The notes beneath the pieces are model-generated. The model saw nothing but the letters and a program-made list of their open reading frames with translations, searched no databases and was not told where the DNA came from. Below are positions 1 through 4,959 of a DNA stretch of 5,052 nt, piece after piece. Source of the stretch: Acidobacteriaceae bacterium (GTDB lineage: Bacteria; Acidobacteriota; Terriglobia; Terriglobales; Acidobacteriaceae); the NCBI GenBank assembly GCA_030042915.1, contig JASHYS010000097.1:1-5052 (forward strand), read 5' to 3'. Every line of letters begins with the position of its first letter. Positions within the stretch are counted from its first letter, which is position 1. Made by a program: the position numbers and the translations under genes.

Positions 1-344
1 CTTTGGAGCGATGGCGTCCAGTTCACAATGTCCTGCGCCACACTTACGCCTGAGCAGCCCTGCATCCACGGCATCGAAACCATTAGCAGAATCAGCATCC
101 AAGCGCCGAGCTTGGCTGTACTCCCTTGCTGCTTTACTCCCTCGCTCCCTGCTTCCGGATCTTTCGCCAGCAGCCCTAGCAGAGCCGTGGCCAGCGCGCT
201 CACCAGCGACACCACCGTGCCTGTTCCCGCCTTGCCCAGCGTCACGCCCTGCTGCGCAAGAACGCCCGCAACGCTTACTACCGCAATCAGCAGTCCCGCT
301 GCCGACGTCTTCGGATGATTCCAGATATTCGTCATCAAACTCAT
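1..344 (-). CDS. Partial hypothetical membrane protein, holin-like N-terminus with a possible lipobox
   Basis: The open reading frame starts at ATG 342-344 and runs off the left edge, so only the first 114 residues are visible. An AAGGAG ribosome binding site sits 7 bases before the ATG, which decides this start. The protein begins MSLMTNIWNHPKTSAAG and has hydrophobic stretches at about residues 15-30, 42-60 and 80-96. A charged linker (KDPEAGSEGVKQQ) at about 61-73 separates the second and third. The third stretch follows K78 and ends at M94-Q95-G96-C97, which resembles a weak lipoprotein signal peptide. The visible part ends QDIVNWTPSLQ. The size and spacing of the first two helices recall small phage holins. 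From memory, similar proteins are annotated as hypothetical in Acidobacteriota, but I cannot confirm this. Function is unknown. The neighbouring gene is purN, 510 bp upstream on the same strand, so co-transcription is doubtful. Confidence 0.75.
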   Translation of the reverse strand, partial: MSLMTNIWNHPKTSAAGLLIAVVSVAGVLAQQGVTLGKAGTGTVVSLVSALATALLGLLAKDPEAGSEGVKQQGSTAKLGAWMLILLMVSMPWMQGCSGVSVAQDIVNWTPSLQ

Positions 345-349
345 TCCCA

Positions 350-357
350 ATCTCCTT
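350..357 (-). promoter_or_regulatory. Ribosome binding site of the left-edge membrane protein
   Basis: On the minus strand the sequence reads GAAGGAGATTGGGAATG, so AAGGAG lies 7 bases before the ATG at 342-344. This is the clearest Shine-Dalgarno match among the minus-strand genes here. It supports the start at 344 over the in-frame ATG at 621-623, which would add 93 residues of non-protein-like, Cys- and Arg-rich sequence. Confidence 0.7.
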
Positions 358-427
358 CGTGCCGCGCCTTTTCGCCGCGGCATGCGCAATTCCTGTTGCT
401 CTTTTCCGTTGTCTCGATTGCACTTCC

Positions 428-465
428 CGCGCACGGGCCGGCACAGTTGCACCGGCCCGCGCACG
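428..465 (-). other. Strong GC-rich RNA hairpin, 17-bp stem with a 4-base loop
   Basis: The arms are 428-444 and 449-465, with loop 445-448 (AACU in minus-strand RNA). Every position pairs on the minus strand: 13 Watson-Crick pairs and 4 G-U wobbles. On the plus strand the same four positions would be A-C mismatches, so the fold is strand-specific. No U-tract follows, so it is not a classic intrinsic terminator. It lies 84 bases upstream of the ATG at 344, in what would be that gene's leader. It could be a leader structure, part of a small RNA, or a Rho-assisted 3' end. The function is inferred only from the fold. Confidence 0.5.
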
Positions 466-717
466 TGGACCGCAGCGGCTGTCAAGAGCCGGATGTTGCC
501 GTGGTTCTGGTCATCGCATTCGGTGGAGAGCCGCTCCGCGCCAGACAAACTTCCGATTGGGCACACACCCGCGCAGTCCATCGCCGTGCCTCTCGCCTGT
601 TTCTGGCCGAAACACTTGCCCATGAGGCGTCGAAAGGCGGAGATGGAGGGGTGGGGAGGGTTTACTCCATTCCCCGGCCCAGCTTCTGGATTACTTGCCT
701 GGCTATTTTTAAGGTTA

Positions 718-749
718 GGCAATTGCCGGCAAATTACCTGCAAATTGCC
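718..749. repeat. Three tandem imperfect 10-11 bp repeats
   Basis: The units are GGCAATTGCC (718-727), GGCAAATTACC (728-738) and TGCAAATTGCC (739-749). They repeat with a period close to one helical turn, inside the AT-rich island between purN and the left-edge membrane gene. A 10-bp palindrome, TTGCCGGCAA (723-732), spans the junction of the first two. Phased repeats of this kind can be protein-binding sites or bent DNA. Which applies here is unknown. Confidence 0.45.
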
Positions 750-781
750 ACAAGGTTTAAGTTTATGAAAAATAAGCTAGT

Positions 782-821
782 TAAAAGAATTATGAGCGAA
801 GAGGCTCTTGACATTCCGCTC
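782..821 (-). terminator. Weak candidate terminator of purM-purN
   Basis: On the minus strand, GAGCGGAA (814-821) pairs with TTCGCTC (794-800) with one bulged G. The hairpin is followed by a T-rich tail, ATAATTCTTTTAA. A second possible stem, TCGGTCG/CGACCGA (847-853 with 820-826), begins directly after the purN stop and overlaps it by two bases. The stems are short, so this is only a plausible 3' end for the purine transcript. Confidence 0.35.
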
Positions 822-854
822 GGTCGGGCAAATCTCGGGTGCGATTCGACCGAC

Positions 855-1499
855 CTAATCCATAATCCCTGCCTTTTTCACGTACCGTCGCCCCCGCACC
901 TCGTATTCCCCACTCACCACGCGCGAAATCGCCTCCGTGTAGGCCAAATGCTCCTCTTGAAGGATTCGTGCCGCCAGCGAATGGGCGTCGTCGGTTTCCA
1001 GCACGGGAATTGCGCGCTGCACCACGATGGGCCCGTGGTCCAGCTCTTCGTCGACAAAATGCACGGTGCAGCCCGTCACTCTTACGCCATAGGCAAAAGC
1101 CTGCTCCTGCGCTTCCAGGCCTGGAAACGCCGGCAGCAGCGACGGATGAATGTTGAGAATGCGATGGCGAAACGCGGCCACGAACTGCGGCGACAGCAAG
1201 CGCATATAGCCGGCCAGGCAAACCAGGTCCACGCGATACGCGCGCAGGCAGGCAATCACGTTGGCGTCGTGCTCTTCGCGCTTCACTCCCTTCGAGACAA
1301 GCACTGCGTGCGGCAGGCCCAGTTCTTTGGCCTTTCCGATTCCCGCCGCCTCAGCCACATTCGAGATCACCACTGCAATCTCGACGCCTTTCAATCGCCC
1401 GTCGCGAATCGATTCGGCGATGGCCAGGAAATTCGACCCCCGGCCCGAAAGCAGAGTGCCCAGGCGGATGGGCTGCCGATCAGTGTCCGAATTGGCCAA
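855..1499 (-). CDS. purN: Phosphoribosylglycinamide formyltransferase (GAR transformylase)
   Basis: This cytoplasmic enzyme transfers a formyl group from 10-formyltetrahydrofolate to GAR, giving FGAR in step 3 of de novo purine synthesis. The protein has 214 residues, close to the family's roughly 190-215. The phosphate-binding segment LLSGRGSNF is at residues 16-24. The catalytic core NIHPSLLPAFPG is at 116-127, with N116 and H118 matching E. coli N106 and H108. The catalytic aspartate is D154 in ELDHGP, 38 residues after N116 as in E. coli D144. The start codon is TTG at 1497-1499. An in-frame TAA lies two codons upstream, and no ATG or GTG occurs before the first conserved strand, so no better start exists. 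The possible Shine-Dalgarno sequence (GGGATAA) is weak. The gene follows purM by 84 bp on the same strand and is probably co-transcribed with it. Confidence 0.96.
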   Translation of the reverse strand: MANSDTDRQPIRLGTLLSGRGSNFLAIAESIRDGRLKGVEIAVVISNVAEAAGIGKAKELGLPHAVLVSKGVKREEHDANVIACLRAYRVDLVCLAGYMRLLSPQFVAAFRHRILNIHPSLLPAFPGLEAQEQAFAYGVRVTGCTVHFVDEELDHGPIVVQRAIPVLETDDAHSLAARILQEEHLAYTEAISRVVSGEYEVRGRRYVKKAGIMD

Positions 1500-1528
1500 C
1501 GCTTATCCCGATGTGAGGAATAGAGAGC

Positions 1529-1541
1529 CTCGCGCAGCGAG
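1529..1541. repeat. Short perfect hairpin between purM and purN
   Basis: CTCGC (1529-1533) and GCGAG (1537-1541) flank a 3-base loop in the 84-bp purM-purN spacer. On the minus strand a run of five T's lies before the hairpin rather than after it, so it is not a terminator of purM. It may be a small dispersed palindrome or an RNA-stability element. Confidence 0.3.
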
Positions 1542-1583
1542 TGGAGTTAAAAAGAATCACCAACCCGCTAACTCCGCCGCTGC

Positions 1584-2633
1584 CTACGTGTATTGCACGC
1601 GGCGCTCGCCTTTTGCGATACGCCCGATCACGTAAAACTTTTCTTCCGCGCGGTCCAGCAGATTTTTCGCGCGCGTAAATTTCGCCGCCGGAATGGCCGC
1701 AATCAGCCCGATGCCCATGTTGAACGTGCGCATCATCTCTTCCTGCGGCACATGCCCCAGCTCGCGCAGATGCTCGAAGATCGGTAGCACCGGCCACGAA
1801 CCAATCTCCACCTGCGCCGTCACCCCTTTGGGCAGGATGCGCGGCAGGTTCTCGGTGATCCCACCTCCAGTGATGTGGGCAATACCAGTCGTCATCCCCG
1901 CCGTCACCAGCTTCTGAATCACAGCCAGATAGCTGCGGTGCGTCTTCAACAACGCCGCGCCCGCCTTCTCTTTGATCGCAGTTACGTACTGCGTCGGCCG
2001 GTAACCGCCCACTTCGAACAGCAGCTTCCGCGCCAGCGAGTAGCCGTTGGTGTGCAGCCCGGTCGAAGGCAGCCCGATCAGAACATCTCCCGCCTTGATT
2101 CCCGCGCCGGTCACCATCTTGTCGCGGTCTACGGCGCCCACAATGCACCCGGCGAGGTCGTACTCGCCGTCCTTGTAGAATCCCGGCATTTGTGCCGTCT
2201 CGCCGCCAATCAGCACGCAGCCATTGGCCTTGCACGCATCGGCCAGACCGCTCACCACCGTCTCTATCACGTCCGGGTCCAACTTGCCCGTGGCCAGGTA
2301 ATCCAGGAAGAACAGCGGCGTGGCTCCCTGCACGGCAATGTCGTTCACACAGTGGTTCACCAGGTCCGCGCCCACTGTCTGGTGCAGTCCCAGGTCAAAC
2401 GCCACCTTCAGTTTGGTTCCCACCCCGTCGGTCGAGCTCACCAAAATGGGGTTCTTCCAGCGCTGCAGGTCCAGCCTGAACATCGCGCCAAAGCTGCCGA
2501 TCCCGCTCAAAACATTCCGGTTAAAGGTCTTCTGCGCCAGATACTTGATCCGCTCCTTGGCGTGCTCGCCCGCGGCCAGGTCGACCCCGGCGTCTGCGTA
2601 CGTGACTGTTTTAGGTGCAATCTCCTGGGGCAT
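1584..2633 (-). CDS. purM: Phosphoribosylformylglycinamidine cyclo-ligase (AIR synthetase)
   Basis: This cytoplasmic enzyme closes the imidazole ring, converting FGAM and ATP to AIR in step 5 of de novo purine synthesis. The protein has 349 residues, normal for the family (about 340-350). Its ATP-binding N-terminal domain contains STDGVGTK (67-74), VNDIAVQGATPLFFLDY (96-112) and GGETAQMPGFY (143-153). The C-terminal domain has GLPSTGLHTNGYSL (187-200), HITGGGITENLPR (253-265) and FNMGIG (304-309). In the GGETAxMPG motif, residue 148 is Q where many homologues such as E. coli have E. This is a conservative change and probably natural variation. The start is the ATG at 2631-2633. It gives the expected N-terminus (TYADAGVDL at 11-19), although no strong Shine-Dalgarno sequence is visible. 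purN follows downstream, as in E. coli. A probable promoter lies about 55 bp upstream. Confidence 0.97.
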   Translation of the reverse strand: MPQEIAPKTVTYADAGVDLAAGEHAKERIKYLAQKTFNRNVLSGIGSFGAMFRLDLQRWKNPILVSSTDGVGTKLKVAFDLGLHQTVGADLVNHCVNDIAVQGATPLFFLDYLATGKLDPDVIETVVSGLADACKANGCVLIGGETAQMPGFYKDGEYDLAGCIVGAVDRDKMVTGAGIKAGDVLIGLPSTGLHTNGYSLARKLLFEVGGYRPTQYVTAIKEKAGAALLKTHRSYLAVIQKLVTAGMTTGIAHITGGGITENLPRILPKGVTAQVEIGSWPVLPIFEHLRELGHVPQEEMMRTFNMGIGLIAAIPAAKFTRAKNLLDRAEEKFYVIGRIAKGERRVQYT

Positions 2634-2687
2634 GGTGCGGGCTTTCTGTTTGAGGAGGCTATTCGGCGCGGTTGAGCCGGAAGCAGA

Positions 2688-2696
2688 ATTCTAGCA
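2688..2696 (-). promoter_or_regulatory. Probable extended -10 promoter of purM-purN
   Basis: The minus strand reads TGCTAGAAT, a TGn extended -10 followed by TAGAAT (five of six to TATAAT). The expected transcription start is near 2681, giving a leader of about 48 bases before the purM ATG. No good -35 is found 17 bases upstream, which is acceptable for extended -10 promoters. The leader is too short to hold a purine riboswitch. Confidence 0.45.
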
Positions 2697-2745
2697 GTAT
2701 TTATGCCCGGCATTTCCCACAAATCGCAGGCTCGAACCTTGCGGG

Positions 2746-2922
2746 ATGGTCTGCCTGTTCGCCGGAGCGGCCCTCACTTGCTTTGCGACGCCGTGGGGGT
2801 TGCATCATCGGGTACTCTTCGATGGTTTGCGCGGGTTTTTCCTGGGGTTTTCCATCACTCTGTTGTTGTGGGTCGTGCGGCTCAAACGGAGGTCTGAGCC
2901 GCCCATGGCCGGCAACCCCTGA
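2746..2922 (+). CDS. Small two-helix membrane protein, 58 residues
   Basis: The frame starts at ATG 2746-2748 and ends at TGA 2920-2922. The product has a hydrophobic segment at about residues 2-16 and a second at about 30-45, followed by a basic tail (RLKRR, 45-49) that predicts a cytoplasmic C-terminus. The segment LFDGLRGFFLGFS (24-36) resembles DFARGLFFGIG of the next gene, so the two appear to be paralogues. No Shine-Dalgarno sequence is clear, and no alternative ATG lies upstream in frame before a TAG at 2692. At 58 residues it falls under common gene-calling cut-offs and is easily missed. Function is unknown. The gene is divergent from purM, with 112 bp between the start codons, and lies 78 bp before the next gene on the plus strand. 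The case rests on protein-like composition and similarity to the neighbour. Confidence 0.6.
   Translation: MVCLFAGAALTCFATPWGLHHRVLFDGLRGFFLGFSITLLLWVVRLKRRSEPPMAGNP
2877..2902. repeat. Inverted repeat at the end of the 58-residue gene
   Basis: GCGGCTCA (2877-2884) and TGAGCCGC (2895-2902) form a perfect 8-bp stem with a 10-base loop that contains GGAGG. It lies within the last codons of the small membrane gene. No T-run follows, so a terminator role is uncertain. It could be an RNA structure affecting the downstream gene. Confidence 0.4.
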
Positions 2923-2931
2923 GTTCCAGCC

Positions 2932-2943
2932 GGGCCATGGCCC
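2932..2943. repeat. 12-bp perfect palindrome GGGCCATGGCCC
   Basis: A perfect self-complementary 12-mer lies between the two small membrane genes, 58 bp before the GTG at 3001. It could be a dimeric regulator site, or simple chance in GC-rich DNA. Confidence 0.3.
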
Positions 2944-2984
2944 CGCTTCCTCCCGTGAACCGCACCAGACGCGGAGCCAAAATC

Positions 2985-2994
2985 AGAAGGAGAC
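2985..2994 (+). promoter_or_regulatory. Ribosome binding site deciding the GTG start at 3001
   Basis: The sequence AGAAGGAGAC lies here, with AGGAG ending 8 bases before GTG 3001. The ATG at 2996 is in another frame, only 4 bases from AGGAG, and would give a 33-residue product without protein character. The GTG start of the two-helix protein is therefore preferred. Confidence 0.6.
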
Positions 2995-3000
2995 AATGCC

Positions 3001-3243
3001 GTGGTCCTCGACAAACTGCAGTTTTCCCCTCAAAAACCTACATCGCTTGCCATGTCACTGGTTTCGGTTGGGCTTTTTCTCGTTGTTCTCGGCATAGCCT
3101 TCGCGCCCCTCGCTCTCCAGCCGCATACGCCCGCCTGGGAGGACTTCGCTCGCGGATTGTTCTTTGGCATAGGCATGGCGCTAGAGATGATCGGCGTGCT
3201 GGTCATGGCGCAGGTAGCGCGCGGGCGCAGCCGCAGAGCCTGA
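3001..3243 (+). CDS. Small two-helix membrane protein, 80 residues
   Basis: The gene starts at GTG 3001, supported by AGGAG 8 bases upstream, and ends at TGA 3241-3243. A short polar N-terminus (MVLDKLQFSPQKPTS) is followed by a helix at about 17-39 (starting LAMSLVSVGLF). A periplasmic-type loop (QPHTPAWED) comes next, then a second helix at about 49-72 (starting FARGLFFGIGM). The C-terminus is basic (RGRSRRA), predicting both ends in the cytoplasm. The motif D-F-A-R-G-x-x-x-G at the entry of helix 2 matches D-G-L-R-G-x-x-x-G in the 58-residue protein upstream. No known domain is recognised. From memory, small proteins of this shape are frequent hypotheticals in Acidobacteriota. An internal ATG at 3052 would remove the N-terminus but lacks a ribosome site. 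Confidence 0.8.
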   Translation: MVLDKLQFSPQKPTSLAMSLVSVGLFLVVLGIAFAPLALQPHTPAWEDFARGLFFGIGMALEMIGVLVMAQVARGRSRRA

Positions 3244-3272
3244 TCCTCATGCGCACGGTGTTTGGCGAGCGG

Positions 3273-3278
3273 TATGAT
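3273..3278 (+). promoter_or_regulatory. Candidate -10 box for the small basic protein gene
   Basis: TATGAT matches TATAAT at five of six positions and lies 26 bp before ATG 3305. The predicted start of transcription is near 3285. The sequence 17 bp further upstream (TGCGCA, 3250-3255) is only a weak -35 match, so confidence is low. Confidence 0.3.
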
Positions 3279-3304
3279 CCCTCCTGGGGGTGGCCGCGCA
3301 AGCC

Positions 3305-3553
3305 ATGACAACCAGATCACCGAAGCGAACCAAAACCAGAACCTTTGTTTACCAGGCGTCGACCGTCGAGTTAACGAAGCGTGGGAGCAAGAATTCGCTC
3401 GAGATTCATGTGCGAAGAGGGAAGAGGCTGCTGGGGACGTTGGCGCTCGGAAGAGGAAGCGTGGAATGGCGCCCTGAAGGGCACAGAGTCAACTGGTTCA
3501 GGAAGGACTGGACGGAGTTTGCGGCTATGCTCGACAAAGAAATGATGCGATAG
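3305..3553 (+). CDS. Small basic hypothetical protein, 82 residues
   Basis: The frame begins at ATG 3305 and ends at TAG 3551-3553. A GTG at 3290 in the same frame would add MAAQA. Neither start has a well-placed Shine-Dalgarno sequence. The N-terminus is rich in K/R/T ([13 protein letters not shown]) and is followed by a probable beta-rich segment ([20 protein letters not shown]). It ends in [22 protein letters not shown]. The pattern G-T-L-x-x-G-R-G-x-V-x-W-x-P with a later W-x-x-F resembles small uncharacterised bacterial proteins I have seen, but I can name no family. There is no membrane segment and no nucleic-acid-binding motif beyond the general basic charge. It lies 61 bp after the 80-residue membrane gene and 22 bp before hemL, on the same strand. 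Confidence 0.65.
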   Translation: MTTRSPKRTKTRTFVYQASTVELTKRGSKNSLEIHVRRGKRLLGTLALGRGSVEWRPEGHRVNWFRKDWTEFAAMLDKEMMR

Positions 3554-3560
3554 CCTCAAA

Positions 3561-3566
3561 TATACT
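3561..3566 (+). promoter_or_regulatory. Candidate -10 box of hemL, possible leaderless start
   Basis: TATACT (five of six to TATAAT) ends 9 bp before the hemL ATG at 3576. Transcription would begin near 3573, giving a leader of about 3 bases. No Shine-Dalgarno sequence is present upstream of hemL, which fits leaderless translation. No -35 is seen at the usual distance. TCGACA at 3531-3536 is a good hexamer but sits 24 bp away, which is too far. Confidence 0.35.
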
Positions 3567-3575
3567 GAACCCAGC

Positions 3576-4943
3576 ATGAACCGCACCTGTTCGCAGGCCC
3601 TGCAGCAGCGCGCCGAGCGCTTTTTCCCCGGTGGCGTCAACTCACCGGTGCGCGCCTTTCGCGCCGTCGGCGGCGCGCCGCCCTTCGTTGAGCGCGCGCA
3701 AGGCGCCTGGCTCTTTGACGCTGACGGCAATCGCTACATCGATTACTTCGGCTCTTGGGGTCCGATGATCCTGGGCCATGCCTTTCCGCCCGTCGTCGAG
3801 GCCATCAAACGCGCTGCGCACAACTCACCCAGTTTCGGCGCATCCACAGCCGTCGAGGCCGATTTGGCCGAGCGCATCACGGCCAGTTATCCCGCCATCG
3901 AGAAGATGCGCTTCGTCAGTTCCGGCACCGAAGCTACGATGTCGGCCATCCGCCTGGCTCGCGCCGTTACTGGCCGCAAGCTCATCATCAAATTCGAGGG
4001 CTGCTACCACGGCCACTCCGACGGCCTTCTCGTCAAAGCCGGCTCCGGCGTAGCCACCTTCGGCATCCCCGGTTCGGCGGGCGTGCCCGAAGAGATTGCC
4101 AACCTGACCATCGCGCTGCCCTTCAACGATCTCGCCACCGTCGAGGCAGCCTTCGCCGCTCATCCAGACGACATCGCTGCCGTCATCGTCGAGCCCGTCG
4201 TCGGCAATGCGGGGTGCATCCTTCCGCACACCGGTCCGGCTTCCCTTCCGTCGGAGTGGGTGGAAAAGATGCAACCCGAAGCGCGCGAGGCGTGGCACAT
4301 CATGAGCAGCGCAACCGACTATCTGGCCGGCCTCCGCTCGCTCACGCGCCAGCACGGCGCCTTGCTCATCTTCGACGAAGTCATGATCGGCTTCCGCGTC
4401 GGCGGAAAGAGCGCAACCTACGATCCCGACCTTGTCACCCTCGGCAAGATTGTCGGCGGAGGCCTGCCGGTCGGCCTTTTCGGCGGCAAGCGCGAATTCA
4501 TGGATCAGCTCGCCCCGCTCGGTCCCGTCTACCAGGCGGGCACCCTCAGCGGCAACCCGCTCGCTATGGCCGCCGGCCTCGCCACCATCACCTACTTGCA
4601 GGAGCATGAGAAAGATGTCTATCCGAAGCTCGAGAGAATGGCCGCGGCAGTGTTTGATGGCGTCAGTCAGGAGGCGCAAAAAGCCGGCGTCGTCCTCTGC
4701 GGCAATCGGGCGAGCTCCATGTGGACCTGGTTCTTTACCGGGGGTCCCGTCACCAATTACGAGCAAGCGGCAAAATCCGACACTACCGCCTTCGCCCGCT
4801 TCCATCGCGGCATGCTCGATCGCGGCGTCTGGCTGCCGCCCTCGCAGTTCGAAGCCGCATTCATCTCGTACGCCCACACCGACGCCGACGTCCAGGCCAC
4901 CGTCGCCGCCGCCCGCGAAGTCTTCGCGTCCTTCGCCCGCTGA
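3576..4943 (+). CDS. hemL: Glutamate-1-semialdehyde 2,1-aminomutase
   Basis: This PLP-dependent cytoplasmic enzyme converts glutamate-1-semialdehyde to 5-aminolevulinate in the C5 pathway of tetrapyrrole synthesis. Family motifs in order are [13 protein letters not shown] (16-28), [13 protein letters not shown] (59-71), [15 protein letters not shown] (115-129), [18 protein letters not shown] (141-158), [10 protein letters not shown] (266-275), the PLP lysine K291 in [13 protein letters not shown] (288-300), and [16 protein letters not shown] (319-334). The length is 455 residues, against about 426 in E. coli, where the lysine is K265. The excess is mainly an insertion of about 28 residues at roughly 218-247, between NAGCILP and DYLAGLRSL. 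About four residues are missing after FRV compared with E. coli. Residue 271 is I where DEVMTGFR is usual. All catalytic motifs are present, so the enzyme should be active. The start ATG 3576 gives the normal family N-terminus. It has no Shine-Dalgarno sequence. Confidence 0.97.
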   Translation: MNRTCSQALQQRAERFFPGGVNSPVRAFRAVGGAPPFVERAQGAWLFDADGNRYIDYFGSWGPMILGHAFPPVVEAIKRAAHNSPSFGASTAVEADLAERITASYPAIEKMRFVSSGTEATMSAIRLARAVTGRKLIIKFEGCYHGHSDGLLVKAGSGVATFGIPGSAGVPEEIANLTIALPFNDLATVEAAFAAHPDDIAAVIVEPVVGNAGCILPHTGPASLPSEWVEKMQPEAREAWHIMSSATDYLAGLRSLTRQHGALLIFDEVMIGFRVGGKSATYDPDLVTLGKIVGGGLPVGLFGGKREFMDQLAPLGPVYQAGTLSGNPLAMAAGLATITYLQEHEKDVYPKLERMAAAVFDGVSQEAQKAGVVLCGNRASSMWTWFFTGGPVTNYEQAAKSDTTAFARFHRGMLDRGVWLPPSQFEAAFISYAHTDADVQATVAAAREVFASFAR

Positions 4944-4959
4944 AGTTTCGTCGGGGCGC

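Larger units (their letters stand above)
345..854. other. 510-bp intergenic region without a convincing gene
   Basis: This gap lies between the purN stop and the left-edge membrane protein, both on the minus strand. Reading frames on either strand here give low-complexity Arg/Pro/Cys/Ser-rich translations without protein-like character. The stretch from about 690 to 795 is markedly AT-rich compared with the rest of the window. The region holds a weak terminator-like hairpin after purN, three short phased repeats and a strong GC-rich hairpin, all listed separately. It could contain the promoter and a long leader of the left-edge gene, or a small RNA. I could not place a convincing -35/-10 pair. 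Confidence 0.6.

Noticed and set aside
457..485. Perfect TTGACA at 480-485 on the minus strand as a -35 box
   Set aside because: The sequence at 17-bp spacing is GCGGGC, nothing like a -10, and the GC-rich hairpin occupies the region.
1..623. Upstream in-frame ATG at 621-623 (minus strand) that would lengthen the left-edge protein by 93 residues
   Set aside because: The added sequence is Cys/Arg-rich without protein-like character and would place the strong hairpin inside the gene. The AAGGAG site supports the start at 344. The openness of the frame is explained by high GC.
345..854. Known structured RNA (6S, SRP, tmRNA, cobalamin or cyclic-di-GMP riboswitch) in the long gap
   Set aside because: I looked for the conserved core sequences of these RNAs on the minus strand and saw none. 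A covariance-model scan would be needed to exclude divergent forms.
315..1523. 402-codon open frame on the plus strand
   Set aside because: It runs antisense through purN and the intergenic gap, and its translation has no domain or compositional sign of a real protein.
1875..2675. 266-codon open frame on the plus strand
   Set aside because: It is antisense to purM, whose family motifs are complete. The frame is a codon-bias shadow.
2996..3097. ATG at 2996 following AGGAG on the plus strand
   Set aside because: The frame is only 33 codons and its product is not protein-like. The GTG at 3001 fits the same ribosome site at better spacing and encodes a clear two-helix protein.
3825..4877. 350-codon open frame on the minus strand
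   Set aside because: It is entirely antisense to hemL. The translation is rich in D/G/A, as expected from complementing GC-rich codons, and shows no known motif.
4944..4959. Bidirectional terminator between hemL and the right-edge gene
   Set aside because: The 16 bp between the stop codons contain no inverted repeat with a T-run on either strand.
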